Part shown: piece after piece, positions 26,097 through 34,533 of the stretch
Numbering within the stretch: the stretch's first letter is position 1
Layout: the number at the start of each line of letters is the position of its first letter
Assembly (NCBI GenBank): GCA_903907865.1
Contig: CAIVPR010000140.1
Location: 24,457-88,456, forward strand
Length of the DNA stretch: 64,000 nt
Reading direction: 5' to 3'
Source of the DNA: an uncultured Acidobacteriia bacterium
GTDB lineage: Bacteria; Acidobacteriota; Terriglobia; Bryobacterales; Bryobacteraceae
Made by a program: the position numbers and the translations under genes
Notes under the pieces: model-generated
What the model was told of the DNA's origin: nothing
Seen by the model: only the letters and a program-made list of their open reading frames with translations
The model's database searches: none

Positions 26097-26870
26097 TTAG
26101 GTGGCCGCCTCAAGGGCGGCGAAGGTCACAAGTTTCCGTTCGATTTGGGATTCGATCCGCTGCACCAGGAAGCGGCGCAGCGTGGCGGCGGCAATGTCGG
26201 GCCAGCCGGATTCGCGGACGGCGCCAATGGGCGTCCGGAGCATTTCCCTCGCCAGCAGCCGGGCCTCGATTTCGAGTTCCCAGACGTTCCGCATGTCCAA
26301 CTCCCGCCGGCACTCCTCGCACAGCAGGCCGTGTTGGAAGCGGTTGAAGAAGGCCTTGCGGGGATGTTCGGGATCCTCCAGCCAGTTACCGCATTCGAGG
26401 CAGGCGTGGAGTTCCGGCAGCAGTCCGGCCAAGCGCACCGTCCACAGGGAGAAATAGGTCACGGCCCGCCAAACTGCGTGCGGATGCCGGGTCCGCAGGT
26501 GGCCCAGAACGGTTTCGAGCAGACGAAAGTACTTCTCGGCAGGCTCGGCGTCAGGCAGCATCTGCTGGGTGACCTCGGCGAAGAAGTCGAGGGCGCATCC
26601 AGACGCGTAGTCGCCCGACAGCCCGAACTGCGACTGCACGATCTCGCAGGAGTCGAGGCTCACCAAATCCCGGTTCTCGCGCTGGAAGTAGGACATCTGG
26701 ATATGCGAAAGCCGTTCCAATCCCGATCCGAATCCGCTTTTGGGCCGACGGGCCCTGCGCGCGACCCCGCGCAGCTTGCCCAGATCCCGCGTCAGGAAGC
26801 TGACGATGAGATCCCCTTCCCGGAACGGAAAGGTTTGCAGGACGAAGGATTCGCTCACGCGAGCGGGCAT
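26097..26870 (-). CDS. recO: DNA repair protein RecO
   Basis: A 257-residue protein. The N-terminal OB fold starts [20 protein letters not shown] and includes [20 protein letters not shown]. The helical C-terminal domain carries a zinc ribbon CLECG ... LCEECR (about residues 177-215). RecO helps RecR load RecA on SSB-coated DNA in gap repair. Length and order of motifs are normal. It is first in the recO-glyQ-glyS run, whose promoter should lie in the roughly 150 bp between 26871 and 27024. Confidence 0.93.
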   Translation of the reverse strand: MPARVSESFVLQTFPFREGDLIVSFLTRDLGKLRGVARRARRPKSGFGSGLERLSHIQMSYFQRENRDLVSLDSCEIVQSQFGLSGDYASGCALDFFAEVTQQMLPDAEPAEKYFRLLETVLGHLRTRHPHAVWRAVTYFSLWTVRLAGLLPELHACLECGNWLEDPEHPRKAFFNRFQHGLLCEECRRELDMRNVWELEIEARLLAREMLRTPIGAVRESGWPDIAAATLRRFLVQRIESQIERKLVTFAALEAAT

Positions 26871-27024
26871 AGAACGGCGTCAGGCACGGACAGATACGGA
26901 AACTCTCAGGTTAGCATTGGCAAACGCTCGCAATGCGCGCGGAGACCCGTACGCCCCGGCGCTGCGGACCAGATCGACGTGGTCCAGCAGCGCCGAAAGA
27001 ATGTCAGTCTTATTCCGCCTTTGT

Positions 27025-27399
27025 CTACCAGCGGGGTTCGCGCCGCCGGTTGCCGCCGCCACCCGCGCCGGAACCGCCACCGCTGCCACCGTAGCCGCCA
27101 CCGCCCCCGCGGTTGCCGCCGCCCCCGCCAAATCCGCCACCGCCGGTACGCGGCTCGCGAGGCTGCGCCTCGTTGACGGTCAAGGTGCGGCCCATCAGGT
27201 CCGTGCCTTGCAGCGAGGCTATCGCCTTGTCCGCCTCGGCCGGATTGGCCATTTCAACGAATCCGAAACCGCGCGACTGCCCGGTTTCGCGATCCTTCAC
27301 AATTTGTACGCGGTCGACCTGTCCGTAGGCGGAGAAGGCGGCGTCCAGATCCTGTTCTGTGGTCCGGAACGAAAGGTTCCCGACATAAATGTTCTTCAA
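27025..27399 (-). CDS. RRM-type RNA-binding protein with glycine-rich tail
   Basis: A 124-residue protein. A TTG start at 27399 is preferred: it gives the canonical (M)[14 protein letters not shown] and has GGAG 11 nt upstream; the longer frame to 27492 adds unrelated sequence. One RRM domain spans residues 1-80, with RNP2 (IYVGNL) and RNP1 (RGFGFVEM) intact. The last 40 residues are almost only glycine with Arg, Asn, Tyr and Ser ([19 protein letters not shown]), like bacterial Rbp and cold-shock RNA-binding proteins of cyanobacteria and other phyla. It probably binds single-stranded RNA as a chaperone. It is divergent from the TPR gene at 27559. Confidence 0.88.
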   Translation of the reverse strand: MKNIYVGNLSFRTTEQDLDAAFSAYGQVDRVQIVKDRETGQSRGFGFVEMANPAEADKAIASLQGTDLMGRTLTVNEAQPREPRTGGGGFGGGGGNRGGGGGYGGSGGGSGAGGGGNRRREPRW

Positions 27400-27558
27400 C
27401 GGTGTGACTCCAATCGTGGCATACGGCGCTGGCTCCGCCGCAAGAATATGGTAACGCTTTCCGCGCGCCAGTGGGTTACAGTTTGCCGACACCGCGTTTT
27501 ACGAAACCTTACGCGCCCGCCGTACATCCGATGAAACACAGGCAAACGTAACGGAATC

Positions 27559-28440
27559 ATGCGGATCGCACTCCTATATCTCGCCTTGGCAATCTGCTCC
27601 GCCTCCCAGGGAGCGCCACCCCGGAACCCCCTTCCCGCGCACTCTCCCTATCAGCAGGCGCTGCAGCTCTACAAGCACACCGAATACCGACAGGCGATCG
27701 CGGCGCTTCGCAACGCGCCCGAGACCGCCGAAACACTGGAGTTGCTGGGTCGCTGCCACCTCATGGAAGCCGACCACGGCAAGGCCGTCGAAGCACTTGA
27801 AAAGGCCGTCGCGCTCGCTCCGTCCAGTTCCATGGCGTTCACGTGGCTGGGACGGGCCTATGGAAGGAAGGCGGAGACCGCTTTCCCGTTGGCCGCCCTC
27901 GGCTGGGCCGGAAAATCGCGGCAGTCCTTCGAGAAAGCTGTCCAGTTGGATCCCTCCAACGGCGAGGCCGTCAACGACCTGTTCGAGTTCTACTTCCAAG
28001 CTCCCGCCATGGTGGGCGGCGGACACGAGAAAGCGCGAGGCCTGATCCCGCTCATCGCGAAAATCGACCCGGCGGAAGCCGCGTTCGCCGAGGCGCGGCT
28101 CTCGGAAGAACACAAAAAGTATGGAGCAGCGGAGTCGGCGCTGCGTCACGCGGTGGAATTGGCACCCGAACATGCCGGACGGCTGCTGGACCTCGCCAAG
28201 TTCCTGGCCCGCCAAGGGCGCTTCGACGAGAGCGAGCAGACGTTCGACCAAGCGGAACGCGTGGAACCGAATGCCCCCAAGATTCTCTTCGCCCGTGCCC
28301 AGACCTGGATCCGGACGAAACGGAACATCGGACAAGCCAAAGCTCTGCTGGCGAAGTACCTGGCCTCTCCGCGGCGCACGCCGGACGACCCATCCACGGG
28401 CGACGTCACCAAGCTCCTTCGGAAAGCCGAGGGCCTGTAA
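27559..28440 (+). CDS. Secreted TPR-repeat protein
   Basis: A 293-residue protein with an N-terminal signal peptide (about residues 1-18, ending CSASQG). The body is TPR-like helices: YRQAIAALRNAPETAETLEL, GKAVEALEKAVALAPSSSMA, QSFEKAVQLDPSNGEAVNDL, ESALRHAVELAPEHAGRLLD and DESEQTFDQAERVEPNAPKI. A segment with YFQAPAMVGGG interrupts the array. TPRs mediate protein contacts; the partner is unknown. It precedes a MacB-type permease by 35 nt and a TolC-like gene, so it may be an accessory part of that envelope system. Confidence 0.8.
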   Translation: MRIALLYLALAICSASQGAPPRNPLPAHSPYQQALQLYKHTEYRQAIAALRNAPETAETLELLGRCHLMEADHGKAVEALEKAVALAPSSSMAFTWLGRAYGRKAETAFPLAALGWAGKSRQSFEKAVQLDPSNGEAVNDLFEFYFQAPAMVGGGHEKARGLIPLIAKIDPAEAAFAEARLSEEHKKYGAAESALRHAVELAPEHAGRLLDLAKFLARQGRFDESEQTFDQAERVEPNAPKILFARAQTWIRTKRNIGQAKALLAKYLASPRRTPDDPSTGDVTKLLRKAEGL

Positions 28441-28475
28441 CTGCTCCCCCGGACCAGCCCGCTAAACTGGAATCA

Positions 28476-29684
28476 ATGAGGTTCGGCGAGGCCCTAGGTT
28501 TCAGCTTCCAGGCACTGCGCCAAAACCCCGTCCGCTCCATGCTGACAGGACTGGGCATGATGATCGGCACCGCCTCGGTCATCCTCGTCGTCACCATCTC
28601 CCTCACCAGCCAGCACTACATCCTCGAACAGATCGAAGGCGTCGGCTCCAATATGGTCTTCGCCTCCTACGAGGCCGGCTCCCAGCAATCCACCGCCGAG
28701 GTCCAAGCCGACTTCGTCAAGTCCGGCGACATGCAGGCCGTCCGCGACCAACTTCCCGGCCGCGTCCTCGCCGTCACCGGCATCGAGAGCAACTTCGACG
28801 AGATGTTCATCAACGGCAAGCGGGAGCGCCTGCTGGTGATCGGCTCCGACGAATACTACAAGCCGGTCCGCAACCTGGTCGTGCTGGCGGGACGCTTCAT
28901 GGATTCCGGCGACGTCGGCCTCCGCGTCAAGGTCGCACTTCTCACTGAAAAGCTGGCCAAGCGGCTATTCGGCGGCAACGAGGAGTCCGTCGGACAGAAG
29001 ATCAAGATCCACGGCCTCCAGTTCACCGTCATCGGCACGTTCAAGGAGAAGGTGGAGAGCTTCGGCCAGTCCGAACTCAACGCCGAAACCGTACTGATCC
29101 CGATTACCGTCCAGCAGTACTTCGTGCGCGTGGAGCGGATCGACCCGATGTACGTCCAGGTACGGTCGCCCCAGGAGGTGGAGCCGGTCACCGCGCAGGT
29201 CACCCAGATCCTCCAGAGCCGACACCGCGCGGGGGCCAACTACAAGGTCGAAAACCTCGCCGGAATCCTCAACGCGGCCAAACAGATCTCGTGGGTGCTG
29301 AGCATGGTCCTGATCCTCGTCTCCACCATCGCCCTTGCGATTTCCGGCATCGGCATCATGAACATCATGCTGGTCACGGTGACGGAACGGACCCGCGAGA
29401 TTGGCGTCCGCATGGCCGTGGGCGCGTCGCGGAAGGAGATCCTGACCCAGTTCCTCACCGAGGCGGTCCTGATCAGCCTGACGGGCGGCTCGGTCGGCAT
29501 CGTTGTCGGCGTCGCTCTACCGCTCAGCGTGGGCCTGTTCGTGGACAACATCCACATCCCGATATCCATCTGGTCGGTGGTGATCGCCTTCTCGGTCTCC
29601 AGCCTCGTGGGCTTGGTTTTCGGGATGCTTCCGGCCAGCCGCGCCTCCAAGTTGAATCCCACCGAAGCTTTGCGATACGAATAG
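28476..29684 (+). CDS. MacB-type ABC transporter permease (no ATPase domain)
   Basis: A 402-residue protein starting MRFGEALGFSFQALRQNPVR; the longer frame to 27843 is antisense to reading in the TPR gene and is rejected. The first membrane helix (about 20-43, SMLTGLGMMIGTASVILVV) is followed by a periplasmic MacB_PCD domain (about 45-270). Three more helices then form the FtsX domain, with NIMLVTVTERTREIGVRMAVGA and a final RASKLNPTEALRYE tail. MacB/FtsX proteins work by mechanotransmission across the envelope. The MacB nucleotide-binding domain is absent and no ATPase gene is adjacent; it must be supplied in trans, or the protein acts with a shared ATPase. A TolC-like gene follows after 7 nt. 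Confidence 0.88.
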   Translation: MRFGEALGFSFQALRQNPVRSMLTGLGMMIGTASVILVVTISLTSQHYILEQIEGVGSNMVFASYEAGSQQSTAEVQADFVKSGDMQAVRDQLPGRVLAVTGIESNFDEMFINGKRERLLVIGSDEYYKPVRNLVVLAGRFMDSGDVGLRVKVALLTEKLAKRLFGGNEESVGQKIKIHGLQFTVIGTFKEKVESFGQSELNAETVLIPITVQQYFVRVERIDPMYVQVRSPQEVEPVTAQVTQILQSRHRAGANYKVENLAGILNAAKQISWVLSMVLILVSTIALAISGIGIMNIMLVTVTERTREIGVRMAVGASRKEILTQFLTEAVLISLTGGSVGIVVGVALPLSVGLFVDNIHIPISIWSVVIAFSVSSLVGLVFGMLPASRASKLNPTEALRYE

Positions 29685-29691
29685 AGTACCG

Positions 29692-30990
29692 ATGCGCAAG
29701 AACCATCCATTTCACCGTTGCATCACCATCTTGGCTGTCATGGGCAGCGCCGCGCACGCCGAAGAGTACAAGCTCACGCTCAGGGAGTGCGTCGAACGGG
29801 CGCTGACCCAGAACCCCGACATCCTCATCTCCCGCATGGAAGAGATGAAGGCCAAAGAGGGCATCCGCATCGCCCGCGACCCCTTCTCCCCGCGCATTGG
29901 CGGCGGCAGCGGCCTTGCCTACAACAACGGCTTCCCATTGAGCATCGAAGGCTCCGCCCCGTCCGTCTTTGAGGCCAAGGCCAGCGCCTTCCTCTTCAAC
30001 CGAGCCCAGACGTGGACCGTCGCCCAAGCGCGCGAGACGGCTCGCGGTTCTGGGATCGCGGTGGTAGAGCGCAGGGACGAGGTTGTTTTCCGCATCGCCA
30101 GCCTGTTTGTCGACGCCGAACGCGCCGAGACGCTGACGAAGTCAGCTTCCAAGGCCGTCGAGAGCCTCGAGAAAGTGCTCCCGACCGTGGAAACCCGCGT
30201 TGCAGCGGGCCGGGACCTGCCTTTGGCGCTGAAGGAGGCGCAAGTGAACCTGCTGCGCTCCCGCCAACGGCTGCAAAACCTCGAGTCCGAACAGGATTCC
30301 GTCAGCCACAATCTGGCCGTCGCACTGGGTTATTCCGCAGCCGACCTGGTGCGGGCGGTTCCCTCGGGGACTCCCCTGCCCCGCGTCCCGGACACGGAAG
30401 CCGGAGCGACGAACGCGGCCCTCGAAGGCAGCCCCGAACTCCGCAGGTTGGAATCGAACTACCGGGCCAAGGCCTTGGAAATCAAGAGCATCGACGCCCA
30501 GCACCTACCCCGCGTCGACCTTGTCGCCCAGTATGCGCTGTTCGAAAAATACAGCCATCTGGACCAGTACTTTGCGAAATTCCAGCAGCAGAATGGCCAG
30601 ATCGGCGCTTCCATCCAGATTCCGATCCTGGCCGGACCCGGCGCGAAGGCGGTACGGTCTCAAGCCGAACTCGAACAGCGGCGCCTCAAGTCCGAGATGG
30701 ACATGGCTCGGAACAAGACCGCGCTGGCGGTCCACCAAGGCTACCTCGACCTGAAACGCGCCGCGATGTCGGTGGATCTGGCCAAGGCCGAGTTGGGCTT
30801 GGCGCACGAGCGCCTGTCGGTCCTGTTGGCCCAGATGGACGAAGGACGCGCATTGCTCAAGCAGGTCGAAGAAGCCCGTGCCGACGAGGAAGACAAGTGG
30901 ATCGCCTTCTACGACGCCCAATTCGCCCAACAAAAGGCCCAGTTGAACGTGTTGCGCCAGACCGGCGAACTTGTGGCGGCCCTTCGGTAG
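29692..30990 (+). CDS. TolC-family outer membrane efflux protein
   Basis: A 432-residue protein with a signal peptide (about 1-23, ending AHA/EEY). The OEP repeats are visible: LTLRECVERALTQNPDILIS starts the first, and LESNYRAKALEIKSIDAQHL the second half, with long alpha-helical hairpins rich in Ala, Glu and Gln between them. TolC proteins form trimeric channels spanning the outer membrane and periplasm. It lies 7 nt after the MacB-type permease, consistent with an export pathway. No membrane-fusion (HlyD) gene is next to it; one is encoded with two further permeases at 56784. Confidence 0.85.
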   Translation: MRKNHPFHRCITILAVMGSAAHAEEYKLTLRECVERALTQNPDILISRMEEMKAKEGIRIARDPFSPRIGGGSGLAYNNGFPLSIEGSAPSVFEAKASAFLFNRAQTWTVAQARETARGSGIAVVERRDEVVFRIASLFVDAERAETLTKSASKAVESLEKVLPTVETRVAAGRDLPLALKEAQVNLLRSRQRLQNLESEQDSVSHNLAVALGYSAADLVRAVPSGTPLPRVPDTEAGATNAALEGSPELRRLESNYRAKALEIKSIDAQHLPRVDLVAQYALFEKYSHLDQYFAKFQQQNGQIGASIQIPILAGPGAKAVRSQAELEQRRLKSEMDMARNKTALAVHQGYLDLKRAAMSVDLAKAELGLAHERLSVLLAQMDEGRALLKQVEEARADEEDKWIAFYDAQFAQQKAQLNVLRQTGELVAALR

Positions 30991-30991
30991 G

Positions 30992-32080
30992 CTACGTCAA
31001 CCCACCCCGGCCGTCGGCCTCCAACTTGTCCGGCACCTCGCCGACTCGCTGAGCCGCGTCCCGCCGCGCAATCAGGAGCCCGTCCGGGGTATCGACCACA
31101 ATCAGATCCTCCACCCCCACTAGCGCCACAACCTTGCCGCCGCAATCCACGTAGTTGCGCTTGGATCCGACCGAAATGATCGTCGACAGCCCCACGTTCT
31201 CGTCGACATCCTTCGGCAGCAACTGGTAAACCGCCTCCCAGCTCCCCGCGTCATTCCATCCGAAGTCGTCGCAAACCACTCCGACAACACCCACGGCCTT
31301 GTCCGCCGCGGCTTTCTGCATCACCGCGTAGTCGATCGAAATCTTCTCGCACAGCGGGAACGACTCCGCCAGGCGCGCCGAAAACTGCGGATCCCGAAAC
31401 GGCGGCAAACTCGAAATGATCGTCGTCGTCTTCGGCAGGTACTTCCGCAGGGCCGCCAAGATCGCGTCCGCCCGCCAAAAGAACATCCCGGCATTCCACG
31501 AGTAGTTCCCTGCCGCCACATATCGCGCGGCCTCGGGAAATAACGGCTTCTCGCAAAATTCGGTTGCAGCAACCCCTTCCAGCACACCGCGCGGCGTGCC
31601 CTCGGGAAATTGGATATACCCATACCCGGTCTCCGCCCACAGCGGCTTGACCCCGAGCACGGCCAACTTGCCCGCCTCCGCCGCCGCAAACGCCGGTCGC
31701 AGCAATTCGAGGAAACGCTGCGGGTTCCCGATCACGTGATCCGACGGGAACACCCCGAACACCGCGTCCGGGTCCACCGACGCCAGAATATGCGCCGCCA
31801 GCGCCACCGCCGGCGCCGTGTTGCGTCCCGCCGGCTCGGAAATGATCTGCTCCGGCGGGACCCCCGGCAACTGCCGCACAATCTCGTCCCGGACGAAATC
31901 GTTCGTCAACACCCAGATCCGCTTCTGCGGGATCAGCGGCTCCAAACGCTGCACCGTCTCCTGGATCAGCGTCAGCTCACCCGCGATGCTCAGAACCTGT
32001 TTCGGATGCCGCGTCCGGCTCCGGGGCCAGAAGCGCGTGCCGCGCCCGCCAGCGAGGATCAAACCGTAATAGTTGGACAT
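30992..32080 (-). CDS. manC: Mannose-1-phosphate guanylyltransferase
   Basis: A 362-residue nucleotidyltransferase. The N-terminal signature LILAGGRGTRFWPRSRTRHP followed by KQ is that of GDP-mannose pyrophosphorylases, with EPAGRNTAPAVALAA, GVFPSDHVI, GYGYIQFP, EKP, WNAGMFFWRAD and DDFGWNDAGSWEA all in order. It makes GDP-mannose from GTP and mannose-1-phosphate for glycans and polysaccharide. The length fits the single-domain form without the isomerase of long ManC/AlgA proteins. It is convergent with the TolC-like gene, with stops 1 nt apart, and lies 21 nt downstream of lepB on the same strand. Confidence 0.93.
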   Translation of the reverse strand: MSNYYGLILAGGRGTRFWPRSRTRHPKQVLSIAGELTLIQETVQRLEPLIPQKRIWVLTNDFVRDEIVRQLPGVPPEQIISEPAGRNTAPAVALAAHILASVDPDAVFGVFPSDHVIGNPQRFLELLRPAFAAAEAGKLAVLGVKPLWAETGYGYIQFPEGTPRGVLEGVAATEFCEKPLFPEAARYVAAGNYSWNAGMFFWRADAILAALRKYLPKTTTIISSLPPFRDPQFSARLAESFPLCEKISIDYAVMQKAAADKAVGVVGVVCDDFGWNDAGSWEAVYQLLPKDVDENVGLSTIISVGSKRNYVDCGGKVVALVGVEDLIVVDTPDGLLIARRDAAQRVGEVPDKLEADGRGGLT

Positions 32081-32101
32081 TGTCTATTGGACCGGATGGC
32101 T

Positions 32102-32908
32102 TTACTGGACAGGATAACTATGAATCAGCTGCAGCGACCGCGACCACCGCGTCTTCACGGGGAAATGGATCACCACATCAATCAAGTGCGGAATCGTTAC
32201 CGCCGGGTTGGACAGATCGTCCGTGCTCGCAATATACGACCAGTAGATGATCAGCGGCTTGCCGATAATGTTCTCCCGCGGCACGAAACCCCAGTACCGG
32301 CTGTCGAGCGACTGGTCCCGGTTATCCCCCATCGCGAAGTAGTACCCCTTCGGCACCACCACCTCGCCGTTCTGCACATCGTGCTCCAGCATCGCCATCG
32401 CGGGCGGGAACAGCGGCGTATTGGGGTCGGACGGAAAATTGTCCCGGTAGGAATCGATGTAGTCGAGCTTGTGGACCGCGTACGGCTCCTTCAAAAGGTG
32501 CCCGTTCAGGTAGACCTGCTTGTTCTGCAACCGGATGTGGTCGCCCGGCACGCCCATAACCCGCTTTACGAACGTCTGCCGGATGTCGATCGGGTACCGG
32601 AACACAATGATGTCCCCCCGCTGCACATCGCTGTAGGGCAGGATATGCTTCGTGAACGGCCCGCCCGGCGCGAACGCCAGCTTGTCCACCAGCAAATGGT
32701 CGCCCACCAGCAGCGTATCTTCCATCGACCCCGTTGGAATCACGAAGGCCTGAACCAGCGTCGTGGTGCCGAACAGCAGCAGCAGGATCGTGACAGTCCA
32801 CTCGGCAATGAATCCTCGGGGCGGTTCGTACTCCCGGTTTTGCTCTTGGGCGTCCAACTCCGCCTGCCCGGTCTCAACTGCCGACTTTGCGCTATCCACA
32901 GCATTCAT
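32102..32908 (-). CDS. lepB: Signal peptidase I
   Basis: A 268-residue membrane protease, start MNAVDSAKSA at 32908. One transmembrane helix (about 36-56) precedes the catalytic site: Ser61 in IPTGSMEDTL, then Lys115 in FVKRVMGVPGD, and the family box GDNRDQSLDSRYWGFVP. It removes signal peptides from secreted proteins at the periplasmic face. The segment between the Lys box and the GDNR box is long, as in other Gram-negative-type LepB proteins. The gene is divergent from the small EamA-type pair at 32966; the 57-bp gap must hold both promoters. Confidence 0.96.
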   Translation of the reverse strand: MNAVDSAKSAVETGQAELDAQEQNREYEPPRGFIAEWTVTILLLLFGTTTLVQAFVIPTGSMEDTLLVGDHLLVDKLAFAPGGPFTKHILPYSDVQRGDIIVFRYPIDIRQTFVKRVMGVPGDHIRLQNKQVYLNGHLLKEPYAVHKLDYIDSYRDNFPSDPNTPLFPPAMAMLEHDVQNGEVVVPKGYYFAMGDNRDQSLDSRYWGFVPRENIIGKPLIIYWSYIASTDDLSNPAVTIPHLIDVVIHFPVKTRWSRSLQLIHSYPVQ

Positions 32909-32965
32909 TGTACCGGCCCCCTTCCACACCGCGCCCCCGCCCCCAACCCCATGCTATCCTAGCCA

Positions 32966-33364
32966 TTGGCGCACCCGAGGAAACCCATCTACATGGTGAT
33001 TGTGTGCACGCTCCTCTCGGGCGTGGCGCAAATCCTGCTGAAGATGGGGGCAATCCACCCGATGCCCCATTTGGACCCCGGCAGTCCGGCATCAATCGCG
33101 GCATTCCTGATGGCCCTCCTCGGCAACACGCCCCTCGTCGCCGGGTACAGCCTGCACGCCTGCAACGCGCTACTGCTGATCCTCGCCCTCCGTGACGGCG
33201 AACTCTCCGTCCTCTACCCGATCTACTCCCTTTCCTACGTCTGGGTGATAGGCCTCTCGATGTACTTCTTCCACGACCAGCTCAACCCCTGGAAAATCTG
33301 CGGCGTGCTCCTCGTCATGACCGGAGTCGGCCTGCTGGGAAGGGCGAGCACCTCCAAGGCATGA
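32966..33364 (+). CDS. Small EamA/SMR-type membrane protein, subunit 1
   Basis: A 132-residue protein with four predicted membrane helices. TTG at 32966 or ATG at 32993 (MVIVCTLLSG) could start it. The pattern of one EamA half is clear: IVCTLLSGVAQILLKMGA, ALLLILALRDGELSVLYPIY, SLSYVWVIGLSMYFFHDQL, WKICGVLLVMTGVGLLG. Such four-helix proteins dimerise to form drug/metabolite transporters. It overlaps the next gene, a homologous half, by 4 nt, suggesting a heterodimer. The arrangement recalls the paired small subunits ArnE/ArnF or SMR pairs; the substrate is unknown. TATCCT at 32955 may be a -10. Confidence 0.78.
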   Translation: MAHPRKPIYMVIVCTLLSGVAQILLKMGAIHPMPHLDPGSPASIAAFLMALLGNTPLVAGYSLHACNALLLILALRDGELSVLYPIYSLSYVWVIGLSMYFFHDQLNPWKICGVLLVMTGVGLLGRASTSKA

Positions 33365-33714
33365 CGAAAACCCCGTTCAGTTCCGTCCTGCTGGTCCTGT
33401 TTGCGTCGCTGATCGGTTCCTTCGGAGCCGTCTTCCTGAAACTGGGCGCGGAGAAGCTGAAGGGCGGCTTCCACAACATCGTCAACTGGCGCTTGGTGGC
33501 CGGAATCGCCCTGTTCCTTGGATCGAGCATCCCGTTTCTCATGGGAATCAAGAACGGCGAACTTTCCGTCCTGTTCCCGATGGTCTCCATGAGCTACGTC
33601 TTCGCGATGGTGTGGTCGAAGTTGTTTTTCAAGGAGAAGATCACGATGGCGAAGGCGATGGCGGTGGGCGTGATTTTGGCGGGTGTGGTGTGTATTGGGC
33701 TGGGGGGGCGGTAG
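33361..33714 (+). CDS. Small EamA/SMR-type membrane protein, subunit 2
   Basis: A 117-residue protein with four predicted membrane helices and the same layout as its neighbour: LVLFASLIGSFGAVFLKLGA, LFLGSSIPFLMGIKNGELSV, FPMVSMSYVFAMVWSKLFFK, AVGVILAGVVCIGLGG. The shared GELSVL-x-P motif and similar length indicate an old duplication. Start overlaps the upstream stop (ATGA). The two probably assemble as an antiparallel heterodimer in the inner membrane. Its end abuts a DUF2442 gene fragment at 33721. Confidence 0.78.
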   Translation: MTKTPFSSVLLVLFASLIGSFGAVFLKLGAEKLKGGFHNIVNWRLVAGIALFLGSSIPFLMGIKNGELSVLFPMVSMSYVFAMVWSKLFFKEKITMAKAMAVGVILAGVVCIGLGGR

Positions 33715-33720
33715 GGGTAG

Positions 33721-33867
33721 TACTTCAACCGCGTCGCCCTCGATTCGGACTGCGGCGCCCTCGTTTGGCCCAACGGCGCGGACGTCGATGCTGCAACCCT
33801 ACACGAATGGCCTTGCGAGGCCGCCTTCGTCGAAATGGCCTCAACGTGGGACCAACATCCGGGTTGA
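33721..33867 (+). pseudogene. C-terminal fragment of a DUF2442 gene
   Basis: The frame encodes YFNRVALDSDCGALVWPNGA and continues to LHEWPCEAAFVEMASTWD before a TGA. It matches residues 49-94 of the intact DUF2442 gene at 36121 at most positions, with one codon deleted and the stop displaced by four codons. Everything upstream of that point is missing: the match begins 6 nt after the stop of the EamA pair. There is no start codon. Downstream similarity extends to about 33885. It is a truncated duplicate, probably joined here by recombination. Confidence 0.85.
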
Positions 33868-33897
33868 GTCGCCCAGCCTCGAACTCGTCCTCGACCC

Positions 33898-34160
33898 CTA
33901 CTCGCGACCTCGCAACAAGGCAGCGACCACGTCTCGGGAGCATACGCCACAACGTATTCCCGAACTGTTTTGAACCTCAGCAGTCGCGACGTGATGTTGG
34001 GGCGGCGAAACCCTTGGTGGGGAAATGGAACGAGCGCCCGGATTGCGTCGAAGATTTCCGTCACAATCCGATCCGCAGCATCTGGGCTCTCCTCCGCAAT
34101 AAACCAGCGGATTTCCTCAAAGTCGTCCAAGGCCTCGGGGTGCAGGTCATATCCCGTCAT
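33898..34160 (-). pseudogene. ParE-type toxin with internal deletion and frameshift
   Basis: From the ATG at 34160 the frame gives MTGYDLHPEALDDFEEIRWF and continues through FRRPNITSRLLRF to KTVREYVVAYAP (residue 75), a good ParE-type toxin. The next codons are out of register. In another frame the normal family ending RDVVAALLRGRE plus stop follows immediately, ending at 33898. The stretch that normally links the two (a strand and HGRR-like loop of about 12-18 residues) is missing, so a short deletion removed it and shifted the frame. The protein read in the original frame continues as nonsense to 33594. Confidence 0.75.
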
Positions 34161-34233
34161 TGCCGCCCGAGCCGCTGGCCCGAGCCATTCTGTCGAGTTT
34201 GTCCTGCACTGCCGGTGAGAATTGAACTTCCAT
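34147..34233 (-). pseudogene. Antitoxin remnant upstream of the ParE pseudogene
   Basis: The frame reads MEVQFSPAVQDKLDRMARAS then GSGGNDGI and stops. The first 21 residues match the N-terminus of the short antitoxins that accompany this ParE subgroup, whose usual length is about 75-90. The remaining 50-60 residues, including the toxin-neutralising part, are gone. The stop falls inside the toxin start region, so the deletion joined the antitoxin N-terminus directly to the toxin gene. With the antitoxin gutted and the toxin frameshifted, the locus is dead. Confidence 0.65.
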
Positions 34234-34311
34234 CGGTTCCTCGGTCCTCAACCACCAGCCATACCGCCGTCGCCAACCGGACTGCAAACGCGGATGGGTC
34301 AAACTGGAACC

Positions 34312-34533
34312 ATGGATCGGCTTCCAAGTACCGTACAAGCGAAAGGCTATCAGGCACCGTACGAGCGCGCCTTCGACGAGTTTGCCGTCTTCGCCCTCTG
34401 GTACCTCACTCGGCTCGACGATCCCACTCCTGAAGACGCCTTGGTAGTTGCGCGGGCATTGAGACGCGAGGGCAACATGGATGCCCGCCGCCTGGCCGAG
34501 GAGATCGAGCAGGAGTGTCATGCCCCTCACTAG
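34312..34533 (+). CDS. Small protein of unknown function, partner of the AbiEii-like gene
   Basis: A 73-residue acidic protein from the ATG at 34312. It is mostly helical by appearance: YERAFDEFAVFALWYLTRLD, PTPEDALVVARALRREGNMD, ARRLAEEIEQE. No membrane segment, signal or DNA-binding motif is recognised. It overlaps the nucleotidyltransferase start by 14 nt, so the two are translationally coupled, the arrangement expected of an antitoxin followed by its toxin. I do not recognise the family; the antitoxin role is inference from size and position only. It is divergent from the dead ParDE locus. Confidence 0.6.
   Translation: MDRLPSTVQAKGYQAPYERAFDEFAVFALWYLTRLDDPTPEDALVVARALRREGNMDARRLAEEIEQECHAPH

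Noticed and set aside
31610..32962. 450-codon plus-strand frame opposite manC and lepB
   Set aside because: It spans two unrelated real minus-strand genes and the gap between them; no recognisable domain.
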